Assembly: GCA_965183855.1 (NCBI GenBank)
Contig: CBCYMI010000022.1
Span: 1-64,000, forward strand
Length of the DNA stretch: 64,000 nt
Direction of reading: 5' to 3'
DNA from: CBCYMI01 sp965183855
GTDB taxonomy: Bacteria > Pseudomonadota > Alphaproteobacteria > Caulobacterales > Maricaulaceae
Shown: positions 30,366 to 40,048 of the stretch, in pieces
Layout: every line of letters starts with the position of its first letter
How positions within the stretch are numbered: position 1 is the stretch's first letter
Notes under the pieces: generated by a model
Databases searched by the model: none
The model's input: the letters and a program-made list of their open reading frames with translations, nothing else
What the model was told of the DNA's origin: nothing
Program-made: the position numbers and the translations under genes

Positions 30366-30830
30366 ATGTCAGTTTACGAGTTAATTCCAGAAAATGTTTT
30401 CACAGATTTAAGGGCGAGTGGAAAGCGTCAAGTTTTGCAATCCATGGCAAAACATGCTTCAGAAATTTATAAAATTGATTCAGATATTATCCTGAAATCT
30501 GTCCTGTCAAGAGAAAAACTTGGTTCAACAGGCGTTGGGAACGGAGTTGCTATACCACATGCACGAATTGAAGGCTTGAATACTATTTCAGGATTATTCG
30601 CAAGACTCCAAACACCAACTGAGTTTAATGCAATCGATGACCGCCCTGTTGATCTGGTTTTCATGTTACTTGCCCCAAAAAAAACAGGGGTTGAGCACTT
30701 ACAAGCCCTTGCACACATATCAAGACTATTAAGACGGAAAAACTTTCGTGAAGCTCTGAGAAATGCACCAAATTCAGAAGCTATTTATGCCCTGCTTTCT
30801 GACCAAGAAGCCTTTTCTATTGCGTCATAG
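30366..30830 (+). CDS. ptsN: Nitrogen PTS enzyme IIA (PtsN)
   Basis: A regulatory EIIA-Ntr protein of about 154 residues that links carbon, nitrogen and potassium control through phosphorylation of a His in GVAIPHARI (about residue 65 from this start). The motif REKLGSTGVGNG precedes it, and LAPKKTGVEHLQALAHISR follows. An upstream ATG at 30354 (MRTN) is also in frame; MSVYEL at 30366 matches the usual N-terminus better. It closes the lptB–rpoN–hpf cluster. Confidence 0.92.
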   Translation: MSVYELIPENVFTDLRASGKRQVLQSMAKHASEIYKIDSDIILKSVLSREKLGSTGVGNGVAIPHARIEGLNTISGLFARLQTPTEFNAIDDRPVDLVFMLLAPKKTGVEHLQALAHISRLLRRKNFREALRNAPNSEAIYALLSDQEAFSIAS

Positions 30831-30832
30831 AA

Positions 30833-30873
30833 AATCTATATATTTCCTATTTCAAAAATGTAGATTGTTTTTC
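30833..30873 (+). terminator. Possible terminator after ptsN
   Basis: AATCTATA (30833–30840) pairs with TGTAGATT (30859–30866), with one G·T pair and an 18-nt loop, followed by GTTTTTC. The stem starts two bases after the stop codon. It is weak because of the large loop. Confidence 0.42.
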
Positions 30874-31053
30874 TTAGATTCATGCTTAAAGAAAACAGAA
30901 GTGAACTTATGAAAGAGAAATCAAAAATAACCGAATTATAATGTTTTCTGTTGGGATGATCAAATCAAAGAAACAGCATTTTTACTTCTCAAACAATCTT
31001 TCTTATTAAAACACTTTCTTCCAGTTTGAAAAGCCTGTCTTATGTCATATATA

Positions 31054-31539
31054 TCATGCCTGTTGTTTTATATTGCTATTTCTGATTTTCATTACAGCTT
31101 CTTCAATAGACAAAAAAACATCATAACATAAAATCATATCAACAGCTTTGTAGTTGCTGGCAAGAGGTAATCGAATCCAGAATTGTATATATTGACTTTC
31201 TTCCAATTGATTAAATTTTACAACGCCTGTTGCGGGCAATCCATGTTCAACAATCCAGTTATAAGCCTGATACCAATATTTCTTTTTGTTACCAAATGGA
31301 ATTTCACCAAAATTCAAACCTGTAATTTCTGTCTGATAAAACCGAAATAAATTTGTACCAGCCAAACGAATACGATATCTCAGCCCCTCATCAACTGAAT
31401 GAGAATTAACATCAATAAGGCTAACCATTGGCAAAAGATGCAAAAAATCTTTAGGATGAATATCCTTACGGGCAGGTATTCCTTCAAGCGTTTTTTTGCT
31501 TAACCAATACTCATAAAGAGTTTTTTGCTCTTTAAACAT
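31054..31539 (-). CDS. PAS_5 domain protein
   Basis: 161 residues forming a single PAS-like domain of the alphaproteobacterial PAS_5 family. It shows the YEYWLSKKTLEGIPARKDIHP-type lead, HLLPMVSLIDV, and the RYRIRLAGTNLFRFYQTEITG core. No enzymatic or DNA-binding domain is attached, so a sensory or adaptor role is inferred only from the fold. The frame is open to TTG codons at 31587 and 31575; the latter has GAGGTG upstream. I use the ATG at 31539. It is downstream of mucR on the same strand, about 370 bp away. Confidence 0.7.
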   Translation of the reverse strand: MFKEQKTLYEYWLSKKTLEGIPARKDIHPKDFLHLLPMVSLIDVNSHSVDEGLRYRIRLAGTNLFRFYQTEITGLNFGEIPFGNKKKYWYQAYNWIVEHGLPATGVVKFNQLEESQYIQFWIRLPLASNYKAVDMILCYDVFLSIEEAVMKIRNSNIKQQA

Positions 31540-31910
31540 AAGCCTGTTTTTAAATTTTTCAGAATTCTCAATCAAAAAACACCTCAAAAAAACGAATCAT
31601 TCTTTAATAAAGTGTTAAATTTTTAATATTTATTCAAGTGGCTTGTAAAAAAAAACTGGAAAACAATAAAACAAAAACATGCCTATTCTATCTATCCCCC
31701 TAATTTATCTTCATCATATAAACTCTGATTTTATACGAAGAATACCTCTTTAGCAAAATCCAAAACTTGCTTCTTAATGAAGTCAGATCTTAAAATTAAA
31801 AATGGATCTTTCTTTATATTTCTTTAAAAAAGATAAATATATTCTTGTAACCATAAGGGATTTTGCCTACGCAAAAATACTCTAAAAACAGACCTTTATT
31901 TATAGCGTGA

Positions 31911-32324
31911 CTAAGGCTTTCTTTTTTTTGCCAGCCTTGCTTTTCCCAAGCCCATTTCTTTTGCCAGTCTAGAACGTGCTTTTGCATATTCAGGAGCAAC
32001 CATAGGGTATGTCACAGGTAAATTCCACTTTTCTCTGTATTGTTCTGGAGTCATATTATATTTTGTTTTCAAATGTCGCTTTAAGGATTTAAACTGTTTT
32101 CCATCTTCAAGACAAATAATATAATCTGCAAATATAGACTGATCTATTGGTACCATCGGCTCACGTCTTTTCATGCTCTCATGATTTAGATATATACATT
32201 CATACAATGTCTTATACGTGCTCCTGATTAAATCTTGCAATTCTCCAGAAGATATTTTGTTGTTCACTATATAAGCAGAGACGATATCAACAGTCATCCC
32301 CACCAATTTATTTTTATCTATCAT
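31911..32324 (-). CDS. mucR: MucR/Ros family transcriptional regulator
   Basis: 137 residues with the MucR layout: an N-terminal oligomerisation region (1–70), then YIICLEDGKQFKSLKRHLK, NMTPEQYREKWNLP and YPMVAPEYAKARSRLAKEMGLG, and a basic tail. The zinc ligand positions read Cys-x2-Asp-x9-His, as in MucR rather than the Cys2His2 of Ros; the last His of Ros is replaced by Tyr. MucR proteins act as H-NS-like silencers at AT-rich promoters, fitting an AT-rich genome with surface genes. A GTG at 32327 is directly before the ATG chosen. Confidence 0.93.
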   Translation of the reverse strand: MIDKNKLVGMTVDIVSAYIVNNKISSGELQDLIRSTYKTLYECIYLNHESMKRREPMVPIDQSIFADYIICLEDGKQFKSLKRHLKTKYNMTPEQYREKWNLPVTYPMVAPEYAKARSRLAKEMGLGKARLAKKRKP

Positions 32325-32475
32325 CACTTATACCAACTCTACATTAAATAAAATTAGACCATCTTTTTAGAAAAATTGAGTCTTAATCTTATGTTAAGAT
32401 AAAAAAAAATAAAACACAATTCTATATATTTTTTTTTATATAATGTAGATTAACAGTTACAGTTTCTATCTTGAT

Positions 32476-34209
32476 CTATGTTACTGCAAAAAATGAGATT
32501 ACAAGCATTATACCTAACAACAAAGCAGCCCAAATTGCGGCAGCGCCTGTTGGAAACGCTTCACTAAGTGAACCAGAAGGACTGCACGCTTCGTAAAAAT
32601 AAAACTTCATGGCTTTTAACATCCTATATAAAAGTTTTTTAATATGATTAAAAAGCCGATACAACATTTTAGAAAGCCACATCACAATTTGATAACCAAA
32701 CCTTCTATATATCCAATCAAAGTCAAGAATTTCTCCTGGCTTTTCAGGGAGATAAAGCCTAAATCGCATCAGCACAGCAAATGCAAGCATTGCTGCAAAT
32801 AATAACTGCATTTGTTCAATTACATGATCCCAGCTATAAGGCTGATAGGAATGATCAGAGGGCGTAAAAGGCAATAAGGTATAAAACAACTGATAGCCTC
32901 CAAACGGCCAGGCAAGAAATAAGCATAGACCTGAAATTATTCCCATTGCCAAAAGCATGTTCCACGGAGCTTCCTTAGGTCTTTTACCACTATCGTGACC
33001 TAAAAAAGCAAAATATGGGATCTTAATACCCGAATGCTCTAAAACACCTGCAGAAGCAAACAGTAAAACAGCCCATACAAGCCATAAATGCTCTTCTACA
33101 GCCGCAGCTAAAATCATGGATTTCGAAACAAATCCTGAAAACAAGGGAAAGGCCGAAATAGAAGCCGCACCAATCATACAAAAAATAGCTGTTAATGGCA
33201 TGGTTCGAAACAATCCCCCAAGTTCAGAAGCCTTTACCGTTCCAGTTCGGTATAATACAGCTCCCATACTCATAAATAAAAGCGCTTTATATAAAATATG
33301 TGTAAAAGCATGAGCCGCCGTTCCATTTAAACTTAATGTCGTTCCGATTCCAATCCCAACAACCATAAATCCAAGTTGATTGTTTAAACTATAAGAAAGC
33401 ACTTTTCTTAAATCATTCTCTATAACCGCAAAAAAGATTGGAAATACCGTCATGATCGCGCCAATATAAATCAAAATGGATTCGCCTGGAAACGCAACAG
33501 CCAAAGCATAAACTGCCATTTTAGTTGTAAAAATGGAAAGCCATACAGCACCCGTTACGCTTGCTTTGGGATAAGAATCCTGAAGCCAGTTATGCAATAG
33601 CGGAAAAGCACATTTAATCCCAAAGGCAATCAAGATAAAATATCCACCCAAACTATCCAATCCAATAAAGCCAAAATCAAAATAAGATGTCTGGTGATAA
33701 ATCATTACACTACCAGCCAATAAAAAAACACCCGAAGCAATATGAATTGCCAAATATCGAATTCCTGCTTTATAGGCTTTTCCTGTTTTATTTGCCCAGA
33801 TTAAAAACACAGAACTAATTGCTGTTAATTCCCAAAAAACAAATAAAGTTAATAAATCTCCTGAAAAAACAGCACCAATTGCAGAACCTGCATATAAAAG
33901 CCCTGCACAATCCGTCATTCGATTACGCTCATGAAGACCATAAAGCACACTTATAAAGCTAGCCAGAATAAAAATTAATCCCCAAATTGTACTCAGAGCA
34001 TTTAACCGAAATGTAATTAATTCAAATCCAAAGATTGGAATAATGCCATGAAGTCCACGTTCTGCTGTTAACATTAAGAATAAGGCAAGAATAGGCGCAA
34101 AAAGAGATATCCCTTTTCTGAATTTATAATTGGGAATAAAAACACATGCAATCGATGCTAAAATAATTGGAACAGCAGGAGAAATATCTTTTATATCAAT
34201 AATATTCAT
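32476..34209 (-). CDS. Mrp-type Na+/H+ antiporter, third D-like subunit
   Basis: 577 residues with about 14–16 membrane segments and a proton-translocating antiporter domain (NuoM/MrpD type). Conserved parts include FWELTAISSVFLIWANK with its membrane Glu, GIKCAFPLLHNWLQDSYPKA with its Lys, and the MVVGIG/HAFTHILYKALLFMSMGA block with His and Lys. A long C-terminal extension (about 430–577) ends in another membrane segment. The start codon overlaps the stop of the preceding small gene (ATGA), implying coupled translation. It is the last gene of the operon. Confidence 0.86.
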   Translation of the reverse strand: MNIIDIKDISPAVPIILASIACVFIPNYKFRKGISLFAPILALFLMLTAERGLHGIIPIFGFELITFRLNALSTIWGLIFILASFISVLYGLHERNRMTDCAGLLYAGSAIGAVFSGDLLTLFVFWELTAISSVFLIWANKTGKAYKAGIRYLAIHIASGVFLLAGSVMIYHQTSYFDFGFIGLDSLGGYFILIAFGIKCAFPLLHNWLQDSYPKASVTGAVWLSIFTTKMAVYALAVAFPGESILIYIGAIMTVFPIFFAVIENDLRKVLSYSLNNQLGFMVVGIGIGTTLSLNGTAAHAFTHILYKALLFMSMGAVLYRTGTVKASELGGLFRTMPLTAIFCMIGAASISAFPLFSGFVSKSMILAAAVEEHLWLVWAVLLFASAGVLEHSGIKIPYFAFLGHDSGKRPKEAPWNMLLAMGIISGLCLFLAWPFGGYQLFYTLLPFTPSDHSYQPYSWDHVIEQMQLLFAAMLAFAVLMRFRLYLPEKPGEILDFDWIYRRFGYQIVMWLSKMLYRLFNHIKKLLYRMLKAMKFYFYEACSPSGSLSEAFPTGAAAIWAALLLGIMLVISFFAVT

Positions 34210-34586
34210 TCTTTGAGATCCTCTTCTCCTGACTCATAATACTGTTCTTTGCGTCTTAATAATTTGGCTAAAGGCCAGCCCGCCAACACAACCAGGCTAA
34301 ACGCCATAAACCCATAAAAGGCAAAAAAACCTGTCCAATGCGTTCCTGAAACATGGCTATTAATCGGTCTGATCAGCTCTAAAATAAAGGTTATGGTTAC
34401 AATCAGCAACAAAACATAAACGGTTTTCCTACGACAGGTTTCTGACAGAATAAAAAGGAAAGGCTTTGCCAAAGGGTGATTATTTCCATTCTTGTCTTTC
34501 TCTAAATTTAATTCTGATTTTTTTGATTGACCAGAAACTGATGAGGGCGTTTTTTCTGATGGTTTGGATGAATAGCGCTTTGCCAT
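34206..34586 (-). CDS. Small two-span membrane protein of the Mrp-type operon
   Basis: 126 residues: a hydrophilic, Ser/Lys-rich N-terminus (1–45), two membrane segments (about 54–72 and 86–106), and a charged tail ending EEDLKE. AGGAG lies before the ATG. Its stop overlaps the start of the third D-like subunit by four bases. Position and coupling suggest an accessory subunit of the antiporter. I do not recognise the family. Confidence 0.65.
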   Translation of the reverse strand: MAKRYSSKPSEKTPSSVSGQSKKSELNLEKDKNGNNHPLAKPFLFILSETCRRKTVYVLLLIVTITFILELIRPINSHVSGTHWTGFFAFYGFMAFSLVVLAGWPLAKLLRRKEQYYESGEEDLKE

Positions 34587-34771
34587 AAATATTCTCCTAA
34601 ACTCTGATCCAACTATATGAATCCATTCTGTCTTATTTTCTATTTTATCCTAAATTCTTTTTAAATCTCTTCAAATCCGTTTTATATTCTCTACATTTCA
34701 AATCTTTTTATCCTACCTTCTAATTCATTTCCATCTGATTTTTATTCCTTTAATACGGTTTATCCTTCTAT

Positions 34772-36236
34772 TTACTTTAACACAGGAGATAGGAAATCTG
34801 TAATAAATCCTGCTAAAAAGAATAAAGCAAGCGCACATAATGACGTTAATAATGGAGGAATCCACAATAATCCATTTTGATATGGACGTTCTCGATCTTC
34901 TGGGTCTTGCCCTGGCAGGAAAAAAGCACGTGCAGGAATAGGAATTAAATAAAGCACATTCAATATAGAAGATAACATTAGAGCAATGATAAAAACAATA
35001 TGCCCTGTTTCAAGCGATCCCATCATTAAAAAAAACTTCGACCAGCTACCACCCATTGGAGGCAGACCAATAATGGAAAAAGCTCCAAGAGTAAACGCAA
35101 TCATTGTATAAGGCATGGCTTTACCTAACCCATTTAGCTCGCTTACATGACTTCGGTGAGCAATTGTATAAATCGCCCCCTGCTCCCATAAATAATGTAA
35201 TTTTTCCAAAAGCGTGCATAATGATTTGCAACGCTGCTCCTGTCAGACTTGCGCTGACAGCCAATAATGCTCCCAAAGTAACATAGGATAGCTGGCTAAC
35301 GGTAGAATATGCCAGCCTTGCTTTTAAATTATCTTTGGTTAATGCAATTAATGAAGCTGCTATAATGGTAAACACAGCAACCCAGCTTAACCAGCTAGAC
35401 GCAATTGTACTTTTTAAAACATCTGTTCCAAACACAAAAATTGCAATTTTAAGAATAGAAAACACACCTGCTTTTACGACAGCAACAGCATGTAATAAAG
35501 CGCTTACAGGAGTTGGCGCAACCATTGCATTTGGTAGCCATCCATGCAATGGCATTAATGCCGCTTTGGCAATTCCAAACACATAGAGAAATAATAAAAT
35601 ACCTGCAATTAAAGGGGTAACATGACCATATAATAATCCACCAATGACAAATTCTCCACTTCCTGCAAAGACATAAGTTGCAATAACCGCAGGTAGGAAT
35701 AATCCTAAAGAGCTTCCCATTAAAACTAAAAGATAGATTTTTGCACCTTTTCTAGCTTTTTCATCTCCCTTATGTGCAACCAAAGGCAGGGTAAACAGGC
35801 TAAGCGCTTCATAAAATAAAAACAGGCTAATGATATCCCCTGAAGCTGCAACTCCCATTGTTGCAGCAATAGAAAGACAGACAAAAATATAAAACCGAGT
35901 CTGGTTCTTTTCACGGTTTCCTCTCATATAGCCAATGGTAAAAAATGTATTCAAAACCCATAAACTGCTTGCAATACCTGCAAACAATGCACCTAAGGGT
36001 TCAAGTTCAAGGGATAAAGATAAATTCAGAATATCGATAAAAAGAGCAATTTTTGGATGTATTCCAATCGCAACATAGCTAATTAAACAAACGGTGTTTA
36101 TGAATAATAATATTGAGGTGATAACTGAAACCAAATCCCTGAGAAATGTATTCTTTCGGGTTAAAAAAACAAATACTGCGCCTGTAAGAGGGAGCAAAAT
36201 AAGAAAAACAAGCATTAATTGTACAGAGAATGTCAT
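34772..36236 (-). pseudogene. Mrp-type antiporter second D-like subunit, frameshifted
   Basis: Two overlapping frames (35121–36236 and 34772–35209) together encode one D-like subunit of about 488 residues. The first frame carries the membrane Glu in FLFYEALSLFTLPLVAHK and GIAKAALMPLHGWLPNA, and breaks after LFMGAG. The second continues AIYTIAHRSHVSELNGLGKAMP. The break is at a run of five G (C5 at 35176–35180 on the plus strand); four G would restore the frame. Either the run is phase-variable, the gene is newly broken, or it is a read error. The start overlaps the stop of the first D subunit (ATGA). Confidence 0.85.
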
Positions 36237-37777
36237 GAAGATGCTCCCAATACAGTCATAACCGAATTCACCATGCCTTTTGCCAAACCAGATGTAATTT
36301 GTGTATTAATTCCAAAAATCAAATTTGATATTGCCAACACCCACATAGGGATTAATAACCAAAGAAAAACCCTTCTTTGAGAAATATCTTTTCCCTCTCT
36401 TTCTGGAGGATCATGAAGATATGCTTTTTCCAAAACGACTCCTAAATAAATCAAGGCAAGAACAGAAGAAATGACAATCACAATAACAGCCCAATACCAC
36501 CCTTTTTCCAGTGCCGCGTAAATTAAGGCAAGTTTTGAAACAAACCCTGCCGTTCCAGGAATCCCAATCAGGGATAAGGCGCCAATTGTAAAAGCACCCA
36601 TTGTCCAGGGGATTACCCGTCCAAGTCCTTTAAAATCATTGACAGAAACCACCCCCATTGCCAAGGTCGCAGCTCCAAGCGCCATAAATAATGTTCCTTT
36701 CATTAAGGCATGATTGAGCAAATGCAAAAAGCTTGCATAAAGCCCTGCCTGAGTGGCAATACCTATTCCCAAAAGCATATATCCAATTTGAGCAATAGAA
36801 GAAAATGCCAAAATTCTTCCAACATCTTTTTGAAAAATAGCCTGAAAAGATCCAGCCAGCATGCTCGCAGCACCTAAAGGAGCCAATAGCCAAATCAAAA
36901 TAAGGCTATCAAATGTCTGGTCTGCATGAAATACATTAAAGATAAATCGAACCAATACATATAAAGCCACTTTTGTCGCGGTCGATGCCAAAAAAGCCGA
37001 AATCATAACAGGAGAATGCGCATAAGCACCAGGCAACCACATATGCATTGGGAAAATAGCAACTTTAAGACTTAAGCCAATGACGATAAAGGCAAAAGCC
37101 GTCTGGACAACTCTACTGGTTTCCTGTCCTTCAAGGCGAGTGGCTATATCCATCATATTCAATGTTCCTACAGACATATATAAAAAGCCAACACCAATAA
37201 CAAAAAAAGTTGCCCCTATTGATCCTAAAATTAAATAATTATAGGCTGAAATTAATGCTCTTCGGTCTCTCCTTGCCCCCATTGCAATTAAAATATAGGT
37301 TGAAAGAGAAGAGATTTCCAAAAAGACAAACAGATTAAATGCATCCCCAGTAATCGCAAGTCCCAATAACCCAGTTAGACAAACCAGAAAAGCACTATAA
37401 AAAGCGGGGTGTTTGGCATATTCTATCTCCTGACAAACAGCCTTATATGCATATACAGAACATAAAACTGAAATAAAACTTACCAAAACAAGAATGGCAG
37501 CATTTAATCCATCTATCCTGTATTCTATACCTAAAGGAATTCCCCATCCACCTAAAAGATAGGAAATAACGCCCTCATTAATCACTTTTGTATATAGAAC
37601 AACACTAAATACCAACACTGTCAGACTGGTTAACATTGTAATGAGCCAGGCTATTTTTCTGGAAAAAGAAACAGAAGCAATCACAGCTGCAATTAATGGA
37701 ATGACAACCATTAAAATAGGAAGCTGCTCCAAAAATCTCTCTGGAAAAACCGTTAATATAAAACCAGACAGATTCAT
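36233..37777 (-). CDS. mnhD: Mrp-type Na+/H+ antiporter subunit D
   Basis: 514 residues with about 14 membrane segments and a full antiporter domain. The conserved Glu sits in FNLFVFLEISSLSTYILIA, the Lys in SLKVAIFPMHMWLPGAYAHSP, and the transport helix in HLLNHALMKGTLFMALGA. GGGAG precedes the ATG, and the ATG directly follows the stop of subunit C. Its own stop overlaps the second D-like gene. It is the best-conserved D subunit of the three in this operon. Confidence 0.92.
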   Translation of the reverse strand: MNLSGFILTVFPERFLEQLPILMVVIPLIAAVIASVSFSRKIAWLITMLTSLTVLVFSVVLYTKVINEGVISYLLGGWGIPLGIEYRIDGLNAAILVLVSFISVLCSVYAYKAVCQEIEYAKHPAFYSAFLVCLTGLLGLAITGDAFNLFVFLEISSLSTYILIAMGARRDRRALISAYNYLILGSIGATFFVIGVGFLYMSVGTLNMMDIATRLEGQETSRVVQTAFAFIVIGLSLKVAIFPMHMWLPGAYAHSPVMISAFLASTATKVALYVLVRFIFNVFHADQTFDSLILIWLLAPLGAASMLAGSFQAIFQKDVGRILAFSSIAQIGYMLLGIGIATQAGLYASFLHLLNHALMKGTLFMALGAATLAMGVVSVNDFKGLGRVIPWTMGAFTIGALSLIGIPGTAGFVSKLALIYAALEKGWYWAVIVIVISSVLALIYLGVVLEKAYLHDPPEREGKDISQRRVFLWLLIPMWVLAISNLIFGINTQITSGLAKGMVNSVMTVLGASS

Positions 37778-38320
37778 TTATTTTCTCCCTGTTTGCTCAG
37801 CATAATCAGCACGATCAATATCCACTTCTTCAATACTTCCATATACTTCCCTGATTCTGACGACCAAAGCCAAACCAACAGCCAAAGTCGCAACACCTAC
37901 CACAATTGCTGTCAAAATCAGGACATGAGGTAACGGGTTAGAATAAATAATATCATTTGCTTTTGTATGTAAAGCATCATTTTGCATCAGAGTTTCATAC
38001 GTACGCACCATCATATCATGCCCTTTTTCTGCTATTGTTTCAGAATGAGCACCCCCTCCTGTCAGGCTTTCTGATTGTACCGAATGCGCGTTAACGCTCA
38101 TATGTCCTTTTTCCTCCAATGCCAGAGAATCTAAAATCGGTGGAACGCCACCTTTAACCTTGCCAATACTAATATATAAAAGAAAGACAGACGTCTGAAA
38201 TACACTCAACCCCATCATTTTCTTGATTAAATTACCAGAGGCAATAACAATATACAGCCCTGTCATCATTAGAATAACAACGGCCATATAATTAAAATGA
38301 TCTGCAAAAAAGCCAAGCAT
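37778..38320 (-). CDS. mnhC: Mrp-type antiporter subunit C (NuoK-like) with loop insertion
   Basis: 180 residues; ordinary MnhC is about 110–125. Segments 1 and 2 and the GGVPPILDSL motif are followed by an inserted hydrophilic stretch of about 55 residues (roughly 68–123, rich in His, Ser, Glu and Met), then NPLPHVLILTAIVVGVATLAVGLAL, which is classic MnhC. The frame opens at a TTG (38329) that overlaps the previous stop; the ATG at 38320 with GAGG upstream is preferred. Confidence 0.88.
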   Translation of the reverse strand: MLGFFADHFNYMAVVILMMTGLYIVIASGNLIKKMMGLSVFQTSVFLLYISIGKVKGGVPPILDSLALEEKGHMSVNAHSVQSESLTGGGAHSETIAEKGHDMMVRTYETLMQNDALHTKANDIIYSNPLPHVLILTAIVVGVATLAVGLALVVRIREVYGSIEEVDIDRADYAEQTGRK

Positions 38321-38322
38321 AT

Positions 38323-38766
38323 CTACCAATCCTCATCGTTAATATCACGTGCTCTGGAACCAAATGCATAAAAAATAGCAAGCATTACAGAAGCAACCGT
38401 AATAAGCACACCCAATTCCACCAGCATAATTCCTATATGCTGTCCTAAAGGATGGTGTGCATTTGGAAAAAATACGGAATAATCAAGGTAATTCCCTCCA
38501 TAAATCCAACTAAAAACTCCAACACTTGCATATATCAAAACACCAAGAGCCATTCCCAGTTTTAAACTGCCAGGGGGAACTGCTTTCTTGGTTTCATCAA
38601 GACCAAATACCAGTGCATATAAAATAATCCCGACAGCAAAAATAACCCCTGCCTGAAATCCTCCGCCTGGTCCATAATCTCCATGAAACTGTACATAAAA
38701 TGCAAACAGGGAAATCAGGGGGATTAAGATCCTCGCAATAACCTGTAAAACAACATGTGGATTCAT
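38323..38766 (-). CDS. mnhB: Mrp-type antiporter subunit B
   Basis: 147 residues with four membrane segments. MnhB features: RILIPLISLFAFYVQFHG, then DYGPGGGFQAGVIFAVGIILYAL, and a C-terminal HIGIMLVELGVLITVASVMLAIFYAFGSR. AAGGATG precedes the ATG. It is followed almost directly by subunit C. In Mrp complexes B helps form the membrane core next to C and the A/D antiporter modules. Confidence 0.92.
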   Translation of the reverse strand: MNPHVVLQVIARILIPLISLFAFYVQFHGDYGPGGGFQAGVIFAVGIILYALVFGLDETKKAVPPGSLKLGMALGVLIYASVGVFSWIYGGNYLDYSVFFPNAHHPLGQHIGIMLVELGVLITVASVMLAIFYAFGSRARDINDEDW

Positions 38767-38887
38767 TAAAAAGCATCCTTTTACTGATCTTTTATTCTCT
38801 GTTTTTTATAAATCAACAACCCAATAGATTATCCAAAACTGACTTATCATTTAATTTATACCCTTTCCTAGAGCTAAACTCGCGAGA

Positions 38888-39550
38888 TTATACATCTCTG
38901 TCTTTTATTTCAAAGGATGATTCTTCTGACTGATTTTCTTTGATTTCTGTTTCAGTTAAAACTTCTATATTTGGAGATGTTGGATGTTTAGGATTGGCGG
39001 ATTGTTTCTTGGATTTTTGACGCTCTCCAAGACCAAGAAGTAAAACAACTCCCAATCCTGCTGTAAAAATCACTAAGGTTTCACCCAAAGTATCATACCC
39101 GCGATAACTTGCAAGAACCGCTGTAACGACATTCGGAATTCCAATCTCAGAAGCTGTTCGTTCCAGATACTCCATTCCTACATAAGTATTCGCAGGAGAA
39201 TTTGCTATTCCAAATGCTGGCATGTCTGAAATCGCATAAAATAAAGCAGCTCCAACAGCAAAGGTTACAAATAAGGGACCATAAATCCGTGATTTTGGTG
39301 TTGGCAATGCTTCTCTTGCCGTCAACAACATCGCAGATAAAACCAAAATGGTTGAAATTCCTGCACCAACAGCAGCCTCTGTAAATGCAACATCAACCGC
39401 ATCAAGAGAAACAAACCAGGCAGCCGAAATCAGGCTATATACCCCTGTTAGCATCGCGGCAGCAAAAAGGGATCTTAACCGAACCAGTGCTAGACCTGTA
39501 ATCAACAGCATAATCATAAACACCGTATCAATTAGCTGAAAACTCTGCAT
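38888..39550 (-). CDS. DUF4040 (MbhD-like) antiporter subunit
   Basis: 220 residues. The first 80 residues form a DUF4040/MbhD domain with three helices and the signature LDAVDVAFTEAAVGAGISTILV, which in Mrp systems is the C-terminal part of subunit A. The second half (about 95–190) has an MbhE-like pair of helices around YRGYDTLGETLVIFTAGLGVVLLLGL. A hydrophilic tail of 30 residues ends the protein. It lies between subunits G and B. It takes the place of the missing MrpA C-terminus. Confidence 0.85.
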   Translation of the reverse strand: MQSFQLIDTVFMIMLLITGLALVRLRSLFAAAMLTGVYSLISAAWFVSLDAVDVAFTEAAVGAGISTILVLSAMLLTAREALPTPKSRIYGPLFVTFAVGAALFYAISDMPAFGIANSPANTYVGMEYLERTASEIGIPNVVTAVLASYRGYDTLGETLVIFTAGLGVVLLLGLGERQKSKKQSANPKHPTSPNIEVLTETEIKENQSEESSFEIKDRDV

Positions 39551-39679
39551 ATTTTCTTCTCTTTTTCAGTTTGCTTATCTCTTTAACTTATTAAAATTAC
39601 TTCTTTGATTTATTAATATTATTTTTGCCCAAAAGTCTAAAATCTGTCAAGATCGAATACAAAAGCTGAAACAATGGTT

Positions 39680-40042
39680 TTAAGAGCTTTCTTCTTCATC
39701 TATCTCATCAATCTCAGGAGCTTTCCAGCGTCCTTTCAAAGGTTTTAATCCTGCTTTTAATGCTGCATTTGCAATTGCATGCGTAGAGGTTGGACTGGTT
39801 AAAAATAATAATAATCCAATTAAGGCAAGCTTTAGAGTAATCAAAGAAAAACCAGAATGAACCATTAAACCAATAATAACCAATTCAACGCCCAAAGTAT
39901 CAATGACACCTGAGGCATGTAATCTTGAATAAAAATCAGGCAAACGGATAATTCCAAATGCACCAATCAGAATAAATCCAATTCCTGTGAGAACAAATAA
40001 AAGAGAGAAAATCCATTGTATCCAGTTTATATACTCAACCAT
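39680..40042 (-). CDS. mnhG: Mrp-type antiporter subunit G
   Basis: 120 residues with three membrane segments. MnhG features: GIGFILIGAFGIIRLPDFYSRLHASGVIDTLG, and LLFLTSPTSTHAIANAAL. The tail is acidic (DEIDEEESS). AAGGAAGGATT lies upstream of the ATG. It follows subunit F by six bases, so the two are tightly coupled. Confidence 0.92.
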   Translation of the reverse strand: MVEYINWIQWIFSLLFVLTGIGFILIGAFGIIRLPDFYSRLHASGVIDTLGVELVIIGLMVHSGFSLITLKLALIGLLLFLTSPTSTHAIANAALKAGLKPLKGRWKAPEIDEIDEEESS

Positions 40043-40048
40043 TACGCT

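Noticed and set aside
31814..31999. Minus-strand frame overlapping the 3' end of mucR
   Set aside because: It overlaps mucR in another frame and continues into AT-rich sequence; no protein-like features.
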